Below, piece after piece: positions 33,948-43,610 of a stretch of DNA of 64,000 bases. Below the pieces are notes generated by a model. That model was given only the letters and a program-made list of their open reading frames with translations, ran no database searches and was not told where the DNA came from. This stretch comes from Pseudomonas hefeiensis (GTDB lineage: Bacteria > Pseudomonadota > Gammaproteobacteria > Pseudomonadales > Pseudomonadaceae), in assembly GCF_030687835.1 (NCBI RefSeq), contig NZ_CP117449.1:3596001-3660000 (forward strand), given 5' to 3'. Within the stretch, counting starts at the first letter, position 1. Each line of letters starts with the position of its first letter. The translations under genes were made by a program, and so were the position numbers.

Positions 33948-34045
33948 ATCGCGAGCAAGCTTTGCTCCCACAGGGATCTTCGGCGGGTACAAGTCTTGTG
34001 ATTGGCCCCTGCTCTCCCCTGTGGGAGCAAAGCTTGCTCGCAATG
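33948..34045. repeat. REPIN, agcaaagcttgctcgc type
   Basis: Inverted arms gcgagcaagctttgctcccacag and complement, in outward orientation opposite to most others. It fills most of the space between the receptor and GntR genes. Confidence 0.85.
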
Positions 34046-34150
34046 GCGCCAGAACAATCTCCCACGGCTGAACACAAACCCTTGCCTGCCAGGCTGCAGG
34101 AGTGGTGTAGGAGCGGTGCAGAGTCCCCTGGGACACTACGCCCGGCAAAG

Positions 34151-34160
34151 TCGTATACCA
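34151..34160 (+). promoter_or_regulatory. Putative GntR operator upstream of its own gene
   Basis: tcgtatacca shares TCGTATAC with the perfect palindrome TCGTATACGA at 39612; about 30 nt before the GTG start of the GntR gene. Confidence 0.4.
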
Positions 34161-34190
34161 TATCCCCAACCAAGCCAAACGACCGCCGCC

Positions 34191-34862
34191 GTGACCTTAT
34201 CCAAGTTCAATCTGCCTGACCTGGGCAACACCCCTTCCACTTCGGAAATCATCACCCGCCATCTGCGCGAAGCCATCGTGGCCGGGCATTTTGCCGAGGA
34301 CGAGCCCATTCGCCAGGACGACATCGCCCGGCAGTTCAACGTCAGCAAGATTCCCGTACGCGAAGCCCTCAAGCGCCTCGAAGCCGAGGGACTGGTGATG
34401 TTCCAGCGCAATCGCGGGGCGATGGTCACGCGCATTTCCGAAGCGGAGCTGGCGCAGATGTTCGAGGTGCGAATGCTGCTGGAAGACAAGGTGCTGCGCC
34501 TGGCAATTCCCAACATGACCGAAGCGACGTTTGCTCGCGCCGAGGGCATCTGCCAGGAATTCATCGGCGAGGACGACGTGGGCCGGTGGGCCGAACTCAA
34601 CTGGCAACTGCATGCCTGCCTCTACGAGCCGGCGCAACGGCCCTTCCTGGTGAATTTGATCCGCTCAGTCCACGACAAGCTGGAACGCTACCTGCGCATG
34701 CAGATGAGCCTTTCGGCCGGCAAGGAGCGCGCTGACCACGAGCACCGGGAAATTATTGCGGCCTGCCGCGCCGGTGATGTGGAGCGGGCGGTGAAGTTAC
34801 TGGACGAACACATCGCCGGTGTTTGCAAGACGCTGTTCGAGTTCCTGCCCTCCAGTCATTGA
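34191..34862 (+). CDS. GntR-family regulator with FCD domain
   Basis: A 223-residue regulator: N-terminal GntR winged helix (SEIITRHLREAIVAGHF, QDDIARQFNVSKIPVREALKRLEAEGL) and a C-terminal FCD ligand domain with the usual Asp/His metal ligands. I choose the GTG at 34191, because upstream in-frame codons are a REPIN translation, though no clear Shine-Dalgarno is seen. It heads the hydroxyproline cluster and is the likely reader of the GTATAC-centred palindromes at 34151 and 39612. Confidence 0.88.
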   Translation: MTLSKFNLPDLGNTPSTSEIITRHLREAIVAGHFAEDEPIRQDDIARQFNVSKIPVREALKRLEAEGLVMFQRNRGAMVTRISEAELAQMFEVRMLLEDKVLRLAIPNMTEATFARAEGICQEFIGEDDVGRWAELNWQLHACLYEPAQRPFLVNLIRSVHDKLERYLRMQMSLSAGKERADHEHREIIAACRAGDVERAVKLLDEHIAGVCKTLFEFLPSSH

Positions 34863-34973
34863 TGCGCCGCTACTGTGCCGATTTCGTCATGAGCGCTGGC
34901 TAAATTCATCAAGCCGCCAGGCTCCTGCACGGGCCACGCTTACCGTCATTCATCTGAACGGACGTGGCCCCCC

Positions 34974-35906
34974 ATGAAACGCATCACCGTGATCGATTCC
35001 CATACCGGCGGCGAACCGACCCGCCTGGTCACCGACGGTTTTCCCGACCTGGGCCAAGGCAGCATGGCCGAGCGCCGCCAGCGCCTGGCAACACAGTACG
35101 ACGCCTGGCGCACCGCTTGCGTGCTGGAACCGCGGGGCAGCGATGTGCTGGTGGGGGCGCTGCTCTGTGAACCGCAGGATCCGAGCGCCTGTGCCGGGGT
35201 GATCTTCTTCAATAACAGCGGCTACCTGGGCATGTGCGGCCACGGCACCATCGGCCTGGTGACGTCACTGGCACACCTGGGCAAGATTGGCCCTGGCGTA
35301 CACACCGTCGAAACCCCGGTGGGCACGGTACAAGCGACCTTGCATGAGGATCGTTCGGTCAGCGTACGCAATGTGCCGGCCTACCGTTACCGCAAGGCCC
35401 TGAGCCTGGAGGTGCCCGGGATCGGCCCGGTGGTGGGCGATGTGGCCTGGGGCGGCAACTGGTTTTTCCTGATCGCCGATCATGGCCAGCGCGTGGCGGG
35501 CGACAATCTCGACGCGCTGACCGCCTACACCTACGCCGTGCAGCAGGCCCTGGAGCAGCAAGGGTTACGGGGTGAGGACGGTGGCCTGATCGATCACATC
35601 GAACTGTTCGCCGATGACCCGCAAGCCGACAGCCGCAACTTCGTGCTCTGCCCCGGCAAAGCATATGACCGCTCCCCATGCGGCACCGGCACCAGCGCTA
35701 AACTGGCGTGCCTGGCCGCTGACGGAAAACTGCAACCCGGGCAGATCTGGCGCCAGGCCAGTGTCATTGGCAGTGAATTCGAAGGCTCCTATGAACTCGA
35801 CGGCGAGCGCATCGTGCCGACCATTCGCGGCCGCGCCTATATCAGCGCCGAAACCACGCTGGTCATTGAGCCGGATGATCCCTTCGCCTGGGGCATCACT
35901 CCGTGA
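34974..35906 (+). CDS. lhpA: 4-hydroxyproline 2-epimerase
   Basis: A 310-residue proline-racemase-superfamily enzyme. Both catalytic cysteines are present and at the canonical positions: Cys88 (GMCGHGTIG) and Cys236 ([10 protein letters not shown]). It converts trans-4-hydroxy-L-proline to cis-4-hydroxy-D-proline, first step of the pathway. Length and position (followed by the oxidase subunits) match P. aeruginosa/P. putida lhpA/hypRE. It overlaps the next gene by 4 nt (GTGA). Confidence 0.92.
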   Translation: MKRITVIDSHTGGEPTRLVTDGFPDLGQGSMAERRQRLATQYDAWRTACVLEPRGSDVLVGALLCEPQDPSACAGVIFFNNSGYLGMCGHGTIGLVTSLAHLGKIGPGVHTVETPVGTVQATLHEDRSVSVRNVPAYRYRKALSLEVPGIGPVVGDVAWGGNWFFLIADHGQRVAGDNLDALTAYTYAVQQALEQQGLRGEDGGLIDHIELFADDPQADSRNFVLCPGKAYDRSPCGTGTSAKLACLAADGKLQPGQIWRQASVIGSEFEGSYELDGERIVPTIRGRAYISAETTLVIEPDDPFAWGITP

Positions 35907-37018
35907 ACGCAGACCACGTCGCCGATGTGATCATCATCGGTGCCGGCATCATCGGCGCCGCGTGCGCCCGGACGTTGGCCCGGCGAGGCTTGAAGGTCCT
36001 GGTACTCGATGCCGGTTGGCACGGCGCCACAGCCGCCGGCATGGGCCACTTGCTGGTGCTGGACGACAACCCGGCGGAACTGGCCCTCAGTCAATATTCC
36101 CTGCAGCGCTGGCGTCAGTTGGCCCCGGCCCTGCCCGACGCCTGCGCGTGGCGTAACAACGGCACCCTGTGGCTGGCGGCCAATGCCGAGGAAATGGCCG
36201 TCGCCCATAGCAAGTACCTGAACCTGCTGGCCCATGGCGAAGACTGCGAGCTGATGGGTCGTGCGGCCCTGCAGCAGCGTGAGCCGCAACTGCGCGAAGG
36301 TCTGGAGGGCGGCCTGCTGATCAAGGGCGACGCAATCCTGTACGCGCCGGCTGCCGCGCGCTGGATGCTGGACGCGGCCAATATCGATCAGCAGCGCGCC
36401 CAGGTCGTTGAAGTGGACGGCCATCGGGTGCGTCTTGAGGATGGTCGCTGGTTGAACGCAGAAGCGGTGATTCTCGCCAATGGCATCCAGGCCACCGAGC
36501 TGTGCCCGGAGTTGCCGATCGAAGCCAAGAAGGGCCATTTGTTGATCACCGATCGTTACCCCGCCACCGTCTCCCACACCCTGGTGGAGCTGGGGTATGT
36601 CACCAGCGCCCACAACGCCAGCGGTCCATCGGTGGCGTGCAATATCCAGCCGCGCCCGACCGGGCAACTGTTCATCGGTGCCTCGCGGCAGTTCGGCACC
36701 GTCGACCCGCAAGTGGAAGGCTGGATGCTGGCAAAGATGCTCAAGCGTGCCGTCGATTACCTGCCAGGCCTGGCACACCTGAACGGCATCCGCGCCTGGA
36801 CCGGTTTTCGCGCCGCCAGCCCCGACGGCCTGCCGCTGGTGGGGCAACATCCGCAACGCCAGGGTTTGTGGCTGGCAGTGGGGCACGAAGGGCTGGGCGT
36901 AACGACAGCCCTCGCGACGGCCGACCTGCTGGCCGCGCAACTGTTCAACGAAACATCGCCGCTTGCGGCGCAACCGTACCTGCCACAACGTTTTCTGGGA
37001 GAACCGGCTCATGCCTGA
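35903..37018 (+). CDS. lhpB: D-hydroxyproline dehydrogenase, FAD (DAO-type) subunit
   Basis: A 371-residue D-amino-acid-oxidase-type flavoprotein: [20 protein letters not shown] dinucleotide fold at the start and [16 protein letters not shown] near the end. It starts with GTG overlapping the epimerase stop. With the two genes that follow (small ferredoxin-like and NAD(P)/FAD subunits) it forms the heteromeric cis-4-hydroxy-D-proline dehydrogenase, giving 1-pyrroline-4-hydroxy-2-carboxylate. The next gene begins 8 nt before its stop. Confidence 0.9.
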   Translation: MNADHVADVIIIGAGIIGAACARTLARRGLKVLVLDAGWHGATAAGMGHLLVLDDNPAELALSQYSLQRWRQLAPALPDACAWRNNGTLWLAANAEEMAVAHSKYLNLLAHGEDCELMGRAALQQREPQLREGLEGGLLIKGDAILYAPAAARWMLDAANIDQQRAQVVEVDGHRVRLEDGRWLNAEAVILANGIQATELCPELPIEAKKGHLLITDRYPATVSHTLVELGYVTSAHNASGPSVACNIQPRPTGQLFIGASRQFGTVDPQVEGWMLAKMLKRAVDYLPGLAHLNGIRAWTGFRAASPDGLPLVGQHPQRQGLWLAVGHEGLGVTTALATADLLAAQLFNETSPLAAQPYLPQRFLGEPAHA

Positions 37019-37247
37019 TCTGTTTCTGGACGGTCGCCCGCTCACTGTCGTCAGCGGCACCAGCGTCGCCGCCGCCCTCGCCCTGGGAGCCGACGGTTGC
37101 AGCCGCACTTCGGTCAGCGGCCAGCGCCGCGCGCCCTTGTGCGGTATGGGCATTTGCCAGGAATGCCGGGTGATGATCGATGGCCATCGGCGCCTGGCCT
37201 GCCAAACGCTGTGCCGCGAGGGCATGCAGGTGCAAACACGACCATGA
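37011..37247 (+). CDS. D-hydroxyproline dehydrogenase, small [2Fe-2S] subunit
   Basis: A 78-residue ferredoxin-like protein with the cysteine ladder CGMGICQECRVMIDG ... ACQ, typical of the small (gamma-like) subunit of multi-subunit proline/hydroxyproline dehydrogenases. It overlaps both neighbours (8 nt and 4 nt). The start at 37011 is preceded by gggagaaccggctc. Confidence 0.88.
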   Translation: MPDLFLDGRPLTVVSGTSVAAALALGADGCSRTSVSGQRRAPLCGMGICQECRVMIDGHRRLACQTLCREGMQVQTRP

Positions 37248-38500
37248 ACGAAACCACCGACCTGTTGATCATCGGCGCCGGCCCCGCCGGCATGGCTGCC
37301 GCCCTGGCCGCGGCAAACAGCGGCACGCGCATTGTGCTGCTGGACGATAACCCGTTGCCGGGCGGGCAGATCTGGCGCGACGGCCCCCAGGCTCACCTCC
37401 CCGCCGAGGCCCGACGTCTGCGCAACGCATTACAGGCCTGCGCCAATGTGCGCTGCCACGCCGGCACCCGAGTCATCGCCTGCGCCGCCGATAAAACCCT
37501 GTTGGTGGAAGATGCCGAGCGCGGCTGGCAGATTACCTACGAGCGCTTGATCCTGTGTACCGGCGCGCGCGAACTGCTGCTGCCCTTCCCCGGCTGGACG
37601 CTGCCGGGGGTGACCGCTGCCGGTGGTTTACAAGCGTTGATCAAAAGTGGTCTGCCAGTGCGCGGCGAACGGCTGGTGATCGCCGGCAGCGGGCCGTTGC
37701 TGCTGGCCTGCGCCGCCACCGCCAAGCATCAAGGAGCGCAGGTGCTGCGGATCGCCGAGCAGGCCAGTCGCGGCGCCGTCGCCGGTTTCGCCGCACAGTT
37801 GCCACGCTGGCCGGGTAAGTTTTTGCAGTCGTTCAGCCTTTTCGATCCACACTACCGCACCGGCACTCATGTGCTGGAGGCCCTGGGTCGCGAGCGGCTT
37901 GAAGGCGTGCGCTTGCTGCACCAGGGCCAGACGCTTGAACTGGCCTGCGACCGTCTTGCCTGTGGTTTCGGGCTCATTCCCAATACTCAGCTCGGCCAGG
38001 CCCTGGGCTGCGGTCTTGAAGGCCAGGCATTGGCTGTTGACGCCTGGCAAGCGACCACCCGCCGCGATCATTACGCCGCCGGAGAATGCACCGGGTTCGG
38101 TGGCAGCGAACTGGCGCTGGTGGAAGGCGCCATCGCCGGCCACAGCGCCGTCGGCAATAACGTCGCCGCCCAACGCTTGTGGCCTCGCCGAGCACGCTGG
38201 CAAGGTTTCGCCCGGGCTTTGAACAAGGCCTTCGCCCTGAACGCGCGACTCAAGACCCTGGCCCGGGACGACACGCTGGTGTGCCGCTGCGAAGACGTGC
38301 CGTATGGCGAGTTGGCCGGCCACCAAAACTGGCGCGCAGCAAAATTGGCGAGCCGGTGCGGCATGGGCGCCTGCCAGGGCCGGGTCTGCGGTGCCGCGCT
38401 GGAACATCTGTTCGGCTGGACCTCACCGACGCCGCGCCCGCCCTTCAGCCCGGCGCGGATCGAGACGTTGCTGCATCTGGAAGAACCCCCGACAACCTGA
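37244..38500 (+). CDS. D-hydroxyproline dehydrogenase, NAD(P)/FAD subunit with C-terminal [2Fe-2S] domain
   Basis: A 418-residue pyridine-nucleotide-disulfide-oxidoreductase-like subunit: LLIIGAGPAGMAAALAA at the N-terminus, a second nucleotide-binding loop (LVIAGSGPLLLACA) and a cysteine-rich C-terminus (CRCEDVPYGEL ... SRCGMGACQGRVCG) that holds a bfd-like [2Fe-2S] centre. It overlaps the small subunit by 4 nt. This is the last gene of the epimerase-dehydrogenase operon; a REPIN follows. Confidence 0.88.
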   Translation: MNETTDLLIIGAGPAGMAAALAAANSGTRIVLLDDNPLPGGQIWRDGPQAHLPAEARRLRNALQACANVRCHAGTRVIACAADKTLLVEDAERGWQITYERLILCTGARELLLPFPGWTLPGVTAAGGLQALIKSGLPVRGERLVIAGSGPLLLACAATAKHQGAQVLRIAEQASRGAVAGFAAQLPRWPGKFLQSFSLFDPHYRTGTHVLEALGRERLEGVRLLHQGQTLELACDRLACGFGLIPNTQLGQALGCGLEGQALAVDAWQATTRRDHYAAGECTGFGGSELALVEGAIAGHSAVGNNVAAQRLWPRRARWQGFARALNKAFALNARLKTLARDDTLVCRCEDVPYGELAGHQNWRAAKLASRCGMGACQGRVCGAALEHLFGWTSPTPRPPFSPARIETLLHLEEPPTT

Positions 38501-38518
38501 GGCCACACCAAATCCTTC

Positions 38519-38608
38519 TGTGGGAGCGGGCTTGCTCGCGAATGCGTCGGCATATCCGGCATCGATGCAAGCTGACCCACCGCTTTCGCGAGCAAGCCCG
38601 CTCCCACA
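38519..38608. repeat. REPIN
   Basis: Inverted gtgggagcgggcttgctcgcga arms between the dehydrogenase operon and the AraC gene. Confidence 0.9.
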
Positions 38609-38688
38609 GTGGACCGCGTTAGGCCTGGACTTCCTGCCTCGATGACTTTGCCCCTATGATCCCTGCGTCCCCTCAGAAACCTGACGCC

Positions 38689-39438
38689 ATGTACCCCACG
38701 CTCACGTCCTTCGCCCCCTGCGATCTGCCTACCCTGCTCAGCAGCCTGCAACCCATCGCGCCGTTGCTCGACACCCTGTCGGACGTGGTGTTTTTCATCA
38801 AGGACAGGCAAGCCCGCTACGCCTTCGTCAACCAGACCCTGGCCCGGCGTTGCGGCTTCAAACAAAGCGCTGACCTGCTGGGGCTCACCGCCGAGCAGGT
38901 CTTTCCCGAGCGTTTCGGCCCGCTGTACACCGAACAGGACCGACGGGTGCTGGCCAGCGGTCGGGAACTGGCCGACCAGCTCGAATTGCACCTGTATTAC
39001 GGCAATCAACCGGTGTGGTGCCTGACCCATAAACTCGCCCTGCACGAGCCGAACGGCCAGATCGTCGGCCTGGCCGGCGTTTCCCGGGACCTGCAACTGC
39101 CACAGTCAAGCCACCCGGCGTTCCAGAAACTGGCGGCGGTGGATGCCCATATCAAGCAGCACTTCGCCCACCCCATCAGCCTTGCCGACCTGACCACCAT
39201 CGCCGGATTGTCGGTGGCGCAATTGGAGCGCCACTGCAAGCGCATCTTCCAGCTCACGCCCCGGCAGATGATCCACAAAGCGCGGTTGGAAGAAGCCTCG
39301 CGGTTATTACTGGACCACGACCTGCCCATCACCGAAATCGCCTTGCGCTGCGGCTATACCGATCACAGTGCGTTCAGCCGGCAGTTCCGCGCCTTGACCA
39401 GCCTTTCGCCCAGCCAGTATCGCGAAAATCAGCGCTGA
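38689..39438 (+). CDS. AraC-family regulator with PAS domain, LhpR-like
   Basis: A 249-residue regulator: N-terminal PAS domain (about 25-140; VVFFIKDRQARYAFVNQTLARR, VWCLTHKLALHEPNGQIVGLAG) and a C-terminal AraC/XylS double helix-turn-helix (LADLTTIAGLSVAQLERHCKRIF; DLPITEIALRCGYTDHSAFSRQFR). Matches in architecture and place the activator LhpR of hydroxyproline catabolism. The start is uncertain: ATG 38656 is also in frame and neither has a clear Shine-Dalgarno. Confidence 0.85.
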   Translation: MYPTLTSFAPCDLPTLLSSLQPIAPLLDTLSDVVFFIKDRQARYAFVNQTLARRCGFKQSADLLGLTAEQVFPERFGPLYTEQDRRVLASGRELADQLELHLYYGNQPVWCLTHKLALHEPNGQIVGLAGVSRDLQLPQSSHPAFQKLAAVDAHIKQHFAHPISLADLTTIAGLSVAQLERHCKRIFQLTPRQMIHKARLEEASRLLLDHDLPITEIALRCGYTDHSAFSRQFRALTSLSPSQYRENQR

Positions 39439-39608
39439 TCGGTGTTCCCTGGTGGGGCATAGAGCCCCGCGACTGCTCCTATCTGTAACACCGCACTGAA
39501 GCATTAATGGCGCCCGGCGCAGCACCGTGTCTTTTAATGCAAGCACATCAATGCCTTACCGATGGCCACCGAGTCTATCTCAAACAGGCACGCTGATTGC
39601 TTAATCTA

Positions 39609-39638
39609 ATATCGTATACGAAATCCTCAATACGATAT
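39609..39638 (+). promoter_or_regulatory. Inverted repeats upstream of the transporter operon
   Basis: ATATCGTAT (39609-39617) and ATACGATAT (39630-39638) form a perfect 9-bp inverted repeat with 12-nt spacing, and inside the left part TCGTATACGA (39612-39621) is itself a palindrome of GntR-FCD form. It is 31-60 nt before the binding-protein gene. Confidence 0.6.
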
Positions 39639-39669
39639 CTCACCGCATTTATTCGACAGCGAGGCATTT

Positions 39670-40488
39670 ATGAAAAACCCTGCACTGGCCGTAGCCCTGA
39701 GCGTTGCCCTCACGCCCCTTTTCATCGCCACCGCTCACGCCGACAAACTCGACGACATCATCGGCACCGGCAAACTGCGCTGCGCCGTGACCCTGGACTT
39801 TCCGCCCATGGGTTTTCGTGACGCAGGCAATAAACCGGCTGGTTTTGACGTGGACTACTGCCACGACCTGGCGAAAGTCCTCGGCGTGGAGGCCGAAGTG
39901 GTGGAAACGCCGTTCCCGGACCGCATCCCGGCGCTTATTTCCGGCCGTGCGGACGTAATCGTCGCCTCCACCTCCGACACCCTGGAACGGGCCAAGACCG
40001 TGGGCCTGACCGTGCCCTACTTCGCATTCCAGATGGTGGTGCTGACCCGCGACGACACCGGCATCAACAGCTACGACGACCTCAAGGGCAAGCCCTTGGG
40101 TAACACCAGCGGCACCTATGAAGCCATCGCCCTGGAAAAAGACCAGAAAAGTTGGGGCAGCGGCAGTTTCCGCGCCTACCAGTCGCAGAACGACACGCTG
40201 CTGGCCGTCGCCCAGGGACACATCGATGCGACCGTGGTGACCAACACCGTGGCGGCCGCGACCATCAAGTCGGGCAAGTACAAGAACCTGAAAATCGCAG
40301 GCAACGCGCCCTATGTCATCGACTACGTGTCCCTTGGCGCCAAGCGCAACGAGTACGGGCTGATCAACTACCTCAACCTCTTCGTCAACCAGCAGGTGCG
40401 CACCGGCCGTTACAAGGAGCTGTTCGTCAAATGGGTGGGCAGCGACATCCCGCCGGCCGACCTGGTCGTGCCGCAGGTTTACTACTGA
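39670..40488 (+). CDS. Amino-acid ABC transporter substrate-binding protein
   Basis: A 272-residue family-3 solute-binding protein with signal peptide (cleavage after AHA) and the opening IGTGKLRCAVTLDFPPMGFRDAG. It begins a transport/catabolic operon with aconitase X, two permeases and an ATPase, so it most likely binds hydroxyproline isomers. Shine-Dalgarno gcgagg is 7 nt before the ATG. Confidence 0.9.
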   Translation: MKNPALAVALSVALTPLFIATAHADKLDDIIGTGKLRCAVTLDFPPMGFRDAGNKPAGFDVDYCHDLAKVLGVEAEVVETPFPDRIPALISGRADVIVASTSDTLERAKTVGLTVPYFAFQMVVLTRDDTGINSYDDLKGKPLGNTSGTYEAIALEKDQKSWGSGSFRAYQSQNDTLLAVAQGHIDATVVTNTVAAATIKSGKYKNLKIAGNAPYVIDYVSLGAKRNEYGLINYLNLFVNQQVRTGRYKELFVKWVGSDIPPADLVVPQVYY

Positions 40489-40498
40489 GGATTGGAGC

Positions 40499-42277
40499 AT
40501 GCCAAGCACGCCTACCCGTGTGACGGGCCGAAGTCTGGTGGAGGGTGCCGCCCAGGGCGCCCTGCTGTACGCCGAGGTGGGCCTGAGCTTCTGGGGCGGG
40601 GTCGATCCGGCCAGCGGCGAGGTCATTGATCGCCATCATCCGCTGAGCGGCGAACGCCTGGCCGGGCGCGTGCTGGCGATTCCCAGCGGGCGCGGCTCCT
40701 GCACCGGCAGCAGCGTGCTGATGGAGCTGATCAGCAACGGCCACGCACCTGCCGCTCTGGTGCTGGCCGAGGCCGATGAAATCCTGACCCTGGGCGTGCT
40801 GATGGCGCAGGTGATTTTCCAGCGTTCCCTACCGGTGGTGTGTGTCGGGCACGAGGCCTTCAAGCGGTTGCGCGGCCAGGGTTTTGTGCGCATTGAAGGC
40901 GCTTGCCTGACCTTGTCGGGTCAGCGTCCCCACGATGGCTGGCATGGGGCGGACGTCCCAATAACCGCACTCAACTGTTCAACCATCAGCCTCAGTGAAC
41001 AGGACCAGGCGCTGCTGGACGGCACCCACGGCAAGGCGGCCCAGGTCGCGATGCACATTGTATTGCGCATGGCCGAGATCCAGGGTGCCACACAACTGTT
41101 GGATGTAACCCAGGCCCACATCGATGGCTGCATCTATACCGGCCCGGCCAGCCTGCGTTTTGCCGAACAACTGGTGCAGTGGGGCGCGAAGGTGCGCGTG
41201 CCCACCACCCTCAATTCAATCTCCGTGGACCAGCGGCGCTGGCGGGAACTGGGTGTCGACCCGGCCCTGGGTGAGCCGGCCAGCGCCTTGGGTGATGCTT
41301 ACATGGCAATGGGTGCGCAGTTGAGTTACACCTGTGCCCCCTACCTGCTCGACAGCGCGCCCAAGGCTGGCGAGCAAATCGTCTGGGCCGAATCCAACGC
41401 CGTGGTCTACGCCAACAGCGTGCTCGGTGCCCGCACGCAGAAGTACCCGGACTTCCTGGACATCTGCATCGCCCTCTGCGGCCGCGCGCCATTGACCGGC
41501 TGCCATCTTGACGCGCAGCGCAAAGCCACGCTGATTATCGACGTGCCACCGCCGGGCCTCGTGGACGACAGTTTTTATCCGCTGCTGGGCTATCACATCG
41601 GCAGCCTGACGGGCCGGCGCATTCCGCTGATCCGCGGCCTGGAGCACGCGGCCCCCACGCGGGATGACTTGAAAGCCTTCGGTGCCGCGTTCGCCACCAC
41701 CAGCGCCGCGCCGCTGTTCCACATCGCCGGGGTGACGCCCGAGGCCCTCGACCCTGCCGACGTCCTGGCGCCGGGTATCAGCTTGGCGCAGGACACTGTC
41801 AGCGCTGCCGGCCTGCTCGCCAGTTGGCGCGAACTCAATAGCGCCCGGCACCGCCATGTGGACGTGGTCTCCCTGGGCAACCCGCATTTTTCCCTCAGCG
41901 AATTCGCCGCCCTGTCGGCCCTGTGCGCAGGCCGCCACAAACATCCGGAAGTGGTGCTGGCGATCACCTGTGGCCGAGCGGTACTGGAACAGGCTCGCGA
42001 GGCGGGCCATCTGCAGGCCATCGAAGCGTTTGGTGCGCTGCTGGTCACCGACACCTGCTGGTGCATGTTGGGTGAGCCGGTCATTCCGCCCGACGCCACC
42101 ACCCTGATGACCAACTCCGGCAAGTACGCCCATTACGCACCGGGCCTGGTCGGTCGCGGCGTTCACTTTGCCAGCCTCGCGCAGTGCATCGAAGCCGCGT
42201 GCAGCGCAACGGCCAACGGTCAACCGCCGACGTGGCTGCAACCGACTGTTCGCACGGGGAGCCCTACCGATGTTTGA
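40499..42277 (+). CDS. Aconitase X, fused single-chain form (cis-3-hydroxy-L-proline dehydratase)
   Basis: A 592-residue protein combining the small (DUF126-like, about 1-140; IPSGRGSCTGSSVLMEL) and large (DUF521, about 160-575; LNCSTISLSEQDQALLDG, ESNAVVYANSVLGARTQKYPDFLDI, TCGRAVLEQA, NSGKYAHYAPG) parts of aconitase X in one chain. Bacterial aconitase X has been shown to dehydrate cis-3-hydroxy-L-proline with an Fe-S centre. The setting beside hydroxyproline enzymes and an amino-acid transporter supports this use. It follows the binding protein by 10 nt and overlaps the permease start by 8 nt. Confidence 0.88.
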   Translation: MPSTPTRVTGRSLVEGAAQGALLYAEVGLSFWGGVDPASGEVIDRHHPLSGERLAGRVLAIPSGRGSCTGSSVLMELISNGHAPAALVLAEADEILTLGVLMAQVIFQRSLPVVCVGHEAFKRLRGQGFVRIEGACLTLSGQRPHDGWHGADVPITALNCSTISLSEQDQALLDGTHGKAAQVAMHIVLRMAEIQGATQLLDVTQAHIDGCIYTGPASLRFAEQLVQWGAKVRVPTTLNSISVDQRRWRELGVDPALGEPASALGDAYMAMGAQLSYTCAPYLLDSAPKAGEQIVWAESNAVVYANSVLGARTQKYPDFLDICIALCGRAPLTGCHLDAQRKATLIIDVPPPGLVDDSFYPLLGYHIGSLTGRRIPLIRGLEHAAPTRDDLKAFGAAFATTSAAPLFHIAGVTPEALDPADVLAPGISLAQDTVSAAGLLASWRELNSARHRHVDVVSLGNPHFSLSEFAALSALCAGRHKHPEVVLAITCGRAVLEQAREAGHLQAIEAFGALLVTDTCWCMLGEPVIPPDATTLMTNSGKYAHYAPGLVGRGVHFASLAQCIEAACSATANGQPPTWLQPTVRTGSPTDV

Positions 42278-42935
42278 CTACAGTTTCCAGTGGCGCCCAG
42301 CCTTGCGTGCCCTGCCCGACATGCTCGCCGGGGCCTGGGTCACCTTCGAGACCGCGGCGTTGTCGATGATCTTCGGCGTGCTGATCGCCCTGATGTTGAC
42401 GGTGATGCGCCAGGCCCGCCATCCCCTGTTGCGTGGCGTGGGCAATGGCTGGGTGTCGATCGCCCGCAACACGCCCTCGCTGTTCCAGATCTACATCCTC
42501 TACTTCGGCCTCGGCTCCCTCGGGCTGCACATCAGTTCCTGGCTGGCGTTGCTGGCCGGGATCACCTTCAACAACGCCGGTTACCTGGCGGAAAACTTTC
42601 GCGGCGGCCTCAAGGCCGTGCCCAGTACACAGATGCGCGCCGCCCGCTCCCTGGGCATGAGCGCCTGGCAGGCCTACCGGATGATCATCGTGCCGCAACT
42701 GCTGCGCATCGTGTTCTACCCGCTGACCAACCAGATGGTCTGGGCAGTGCTGATGACCTCCCTAGGTGTGGTCGTGGGCCTGAACAACGACCTCACCGGT
42801 GTGACTCAGGAATACAACGTCAAGACTTTCCGCACCTTCGAATACTTCGCCCTCGCGGCGGTGCTGTATTACCTGATCGCCAAGCTGATCGTCGGGCTGG
42901 CCCGGCTGTTGTCCTGGCGCCTGTTCCGTTATTGA
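42270..42935 (+). CDS. Amino-acid ABC transporter permease
   Basis: A 221-residue HisM-type permease with about five transmembrane segments and the EAA-type loop (NFRGGLKAVPSTQMRAARSLGMSAWQAYRMIIVPQLLR). I start it at 42270 (MFDYSFQWRP), overlapping the aconitase X gene by 8 nt. It forms a heterodimer with the next permease. Confidence 0.9.
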   Translation: MFDYSFQWRPALRALPDMLAGAWVTFETAALSMIFGVLIALMLTVMRQARHPLLRGVGNGWVSIARNTPSLFQIYILYFGLGSLGLHISSWLALLAGITFNNAGYLAENFRGGLKAVPSTQMRAARSLGMSAWQAYRMIIVPQLLRIVFYPLTNQMVWAVLMTSLGVVVGLNNDLTGVTQEYNVKTFRTFEYFALAAVLYYLIAKLIVGLARLLSWRLFRY

Positions 42936-42959
42936 GTGTTTCGTTATTGAGGGCTCGTC

Positions 42960-43610
42960 ATGTTTGAAACCAGCCTCACCGTTAACGACCTGCTGTTCTT
43001 GCTCGACGGGGCCTGGGTCACGCTGCAACTGACCGCCTGGTCGATCCTGCTGGGCTCCCTGGCCGGCTTGCTGTTCGGCCTGCTGCGGGCATTGCTGCCG
43101 CGGGCCAGCCTGCCACTGGCCTGGGTACTGGACGTATTTCGCAGCGTACCGCTGCTGATCCAGTTCGTGCTGTTCAACGCCCTCAAGAGCATCGTCGGCC
43201 TGAACCTGAGCGCCTTCGCGGTCGGGTGCATCGTGCTCGGGGTCTACGCCGCTGCGTACTTCACCGAGATCGTGCGCGGTGGTGTGCTGGCGGTGCCGTT
43301 GAGTACACGGCGGGCCAGTCGCTCCCTGGGCCTGAGTTACCTGCAGGATCTGCGCTACATCGTCCTGCCGATTGCCACGCGGGTTGCCTTCCCTGGCTGG
43401 CTGAACCTGGTGTTGGGCGTGATGAAAGACACCGCGCTGGTGATGTGGATCGGCATCGTCGAACTGCTGCGCGCCTCGCAAACCATCGTCACCCGCATCC
43501 AGGAACCACTGCTGGTGCTGTGCATCGCGGGCCTCATTTACTACGTCATGAGCCTGGTGGTCGCCCGCCTTGGCGCACGTCTGGAAAGAAGGTGGCAGGA
43601 AAATGATTGA
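42960..43610 (+). CDS. Amino-acid ABC transporter permease
   Basis: A 216-residue HisM-type permease with the loop YFTEIVRGGVLAVPLSTRRASRSLGLSYLQDLRYIVLP. The stop codon is inside the start of the ATPase gene (8-nt overlap). Second half of the transporter's membrane part. Confidence 0.9.
   Translation: MFETSLTVNDLLFLLDGAWVTLQLTAWSILLGSLAGLLFGLLRALLPRASLPLAWVLDVFRSVPLLIQFVLFNALKSIVGLNLSAFAVGCIVLGVYAAAYFTEIVRGGVLAVPLSTRRASRSLGLSYLQDLRYIVLPIATRVAFPGWLNLVLGVMKDTALVMWIGIVELLRASQTIVTRIQEPLLVLCIAGLIYYVMSLVVARLGARLERRWQEND

Noticed and set aside
35837..37396. 519-codon open frame on the - strand opposite lhpB
   Set aside because: Antisense shadow of a clear flavoprotein gene; no Shine-Dalgarno and no recognisable motif.
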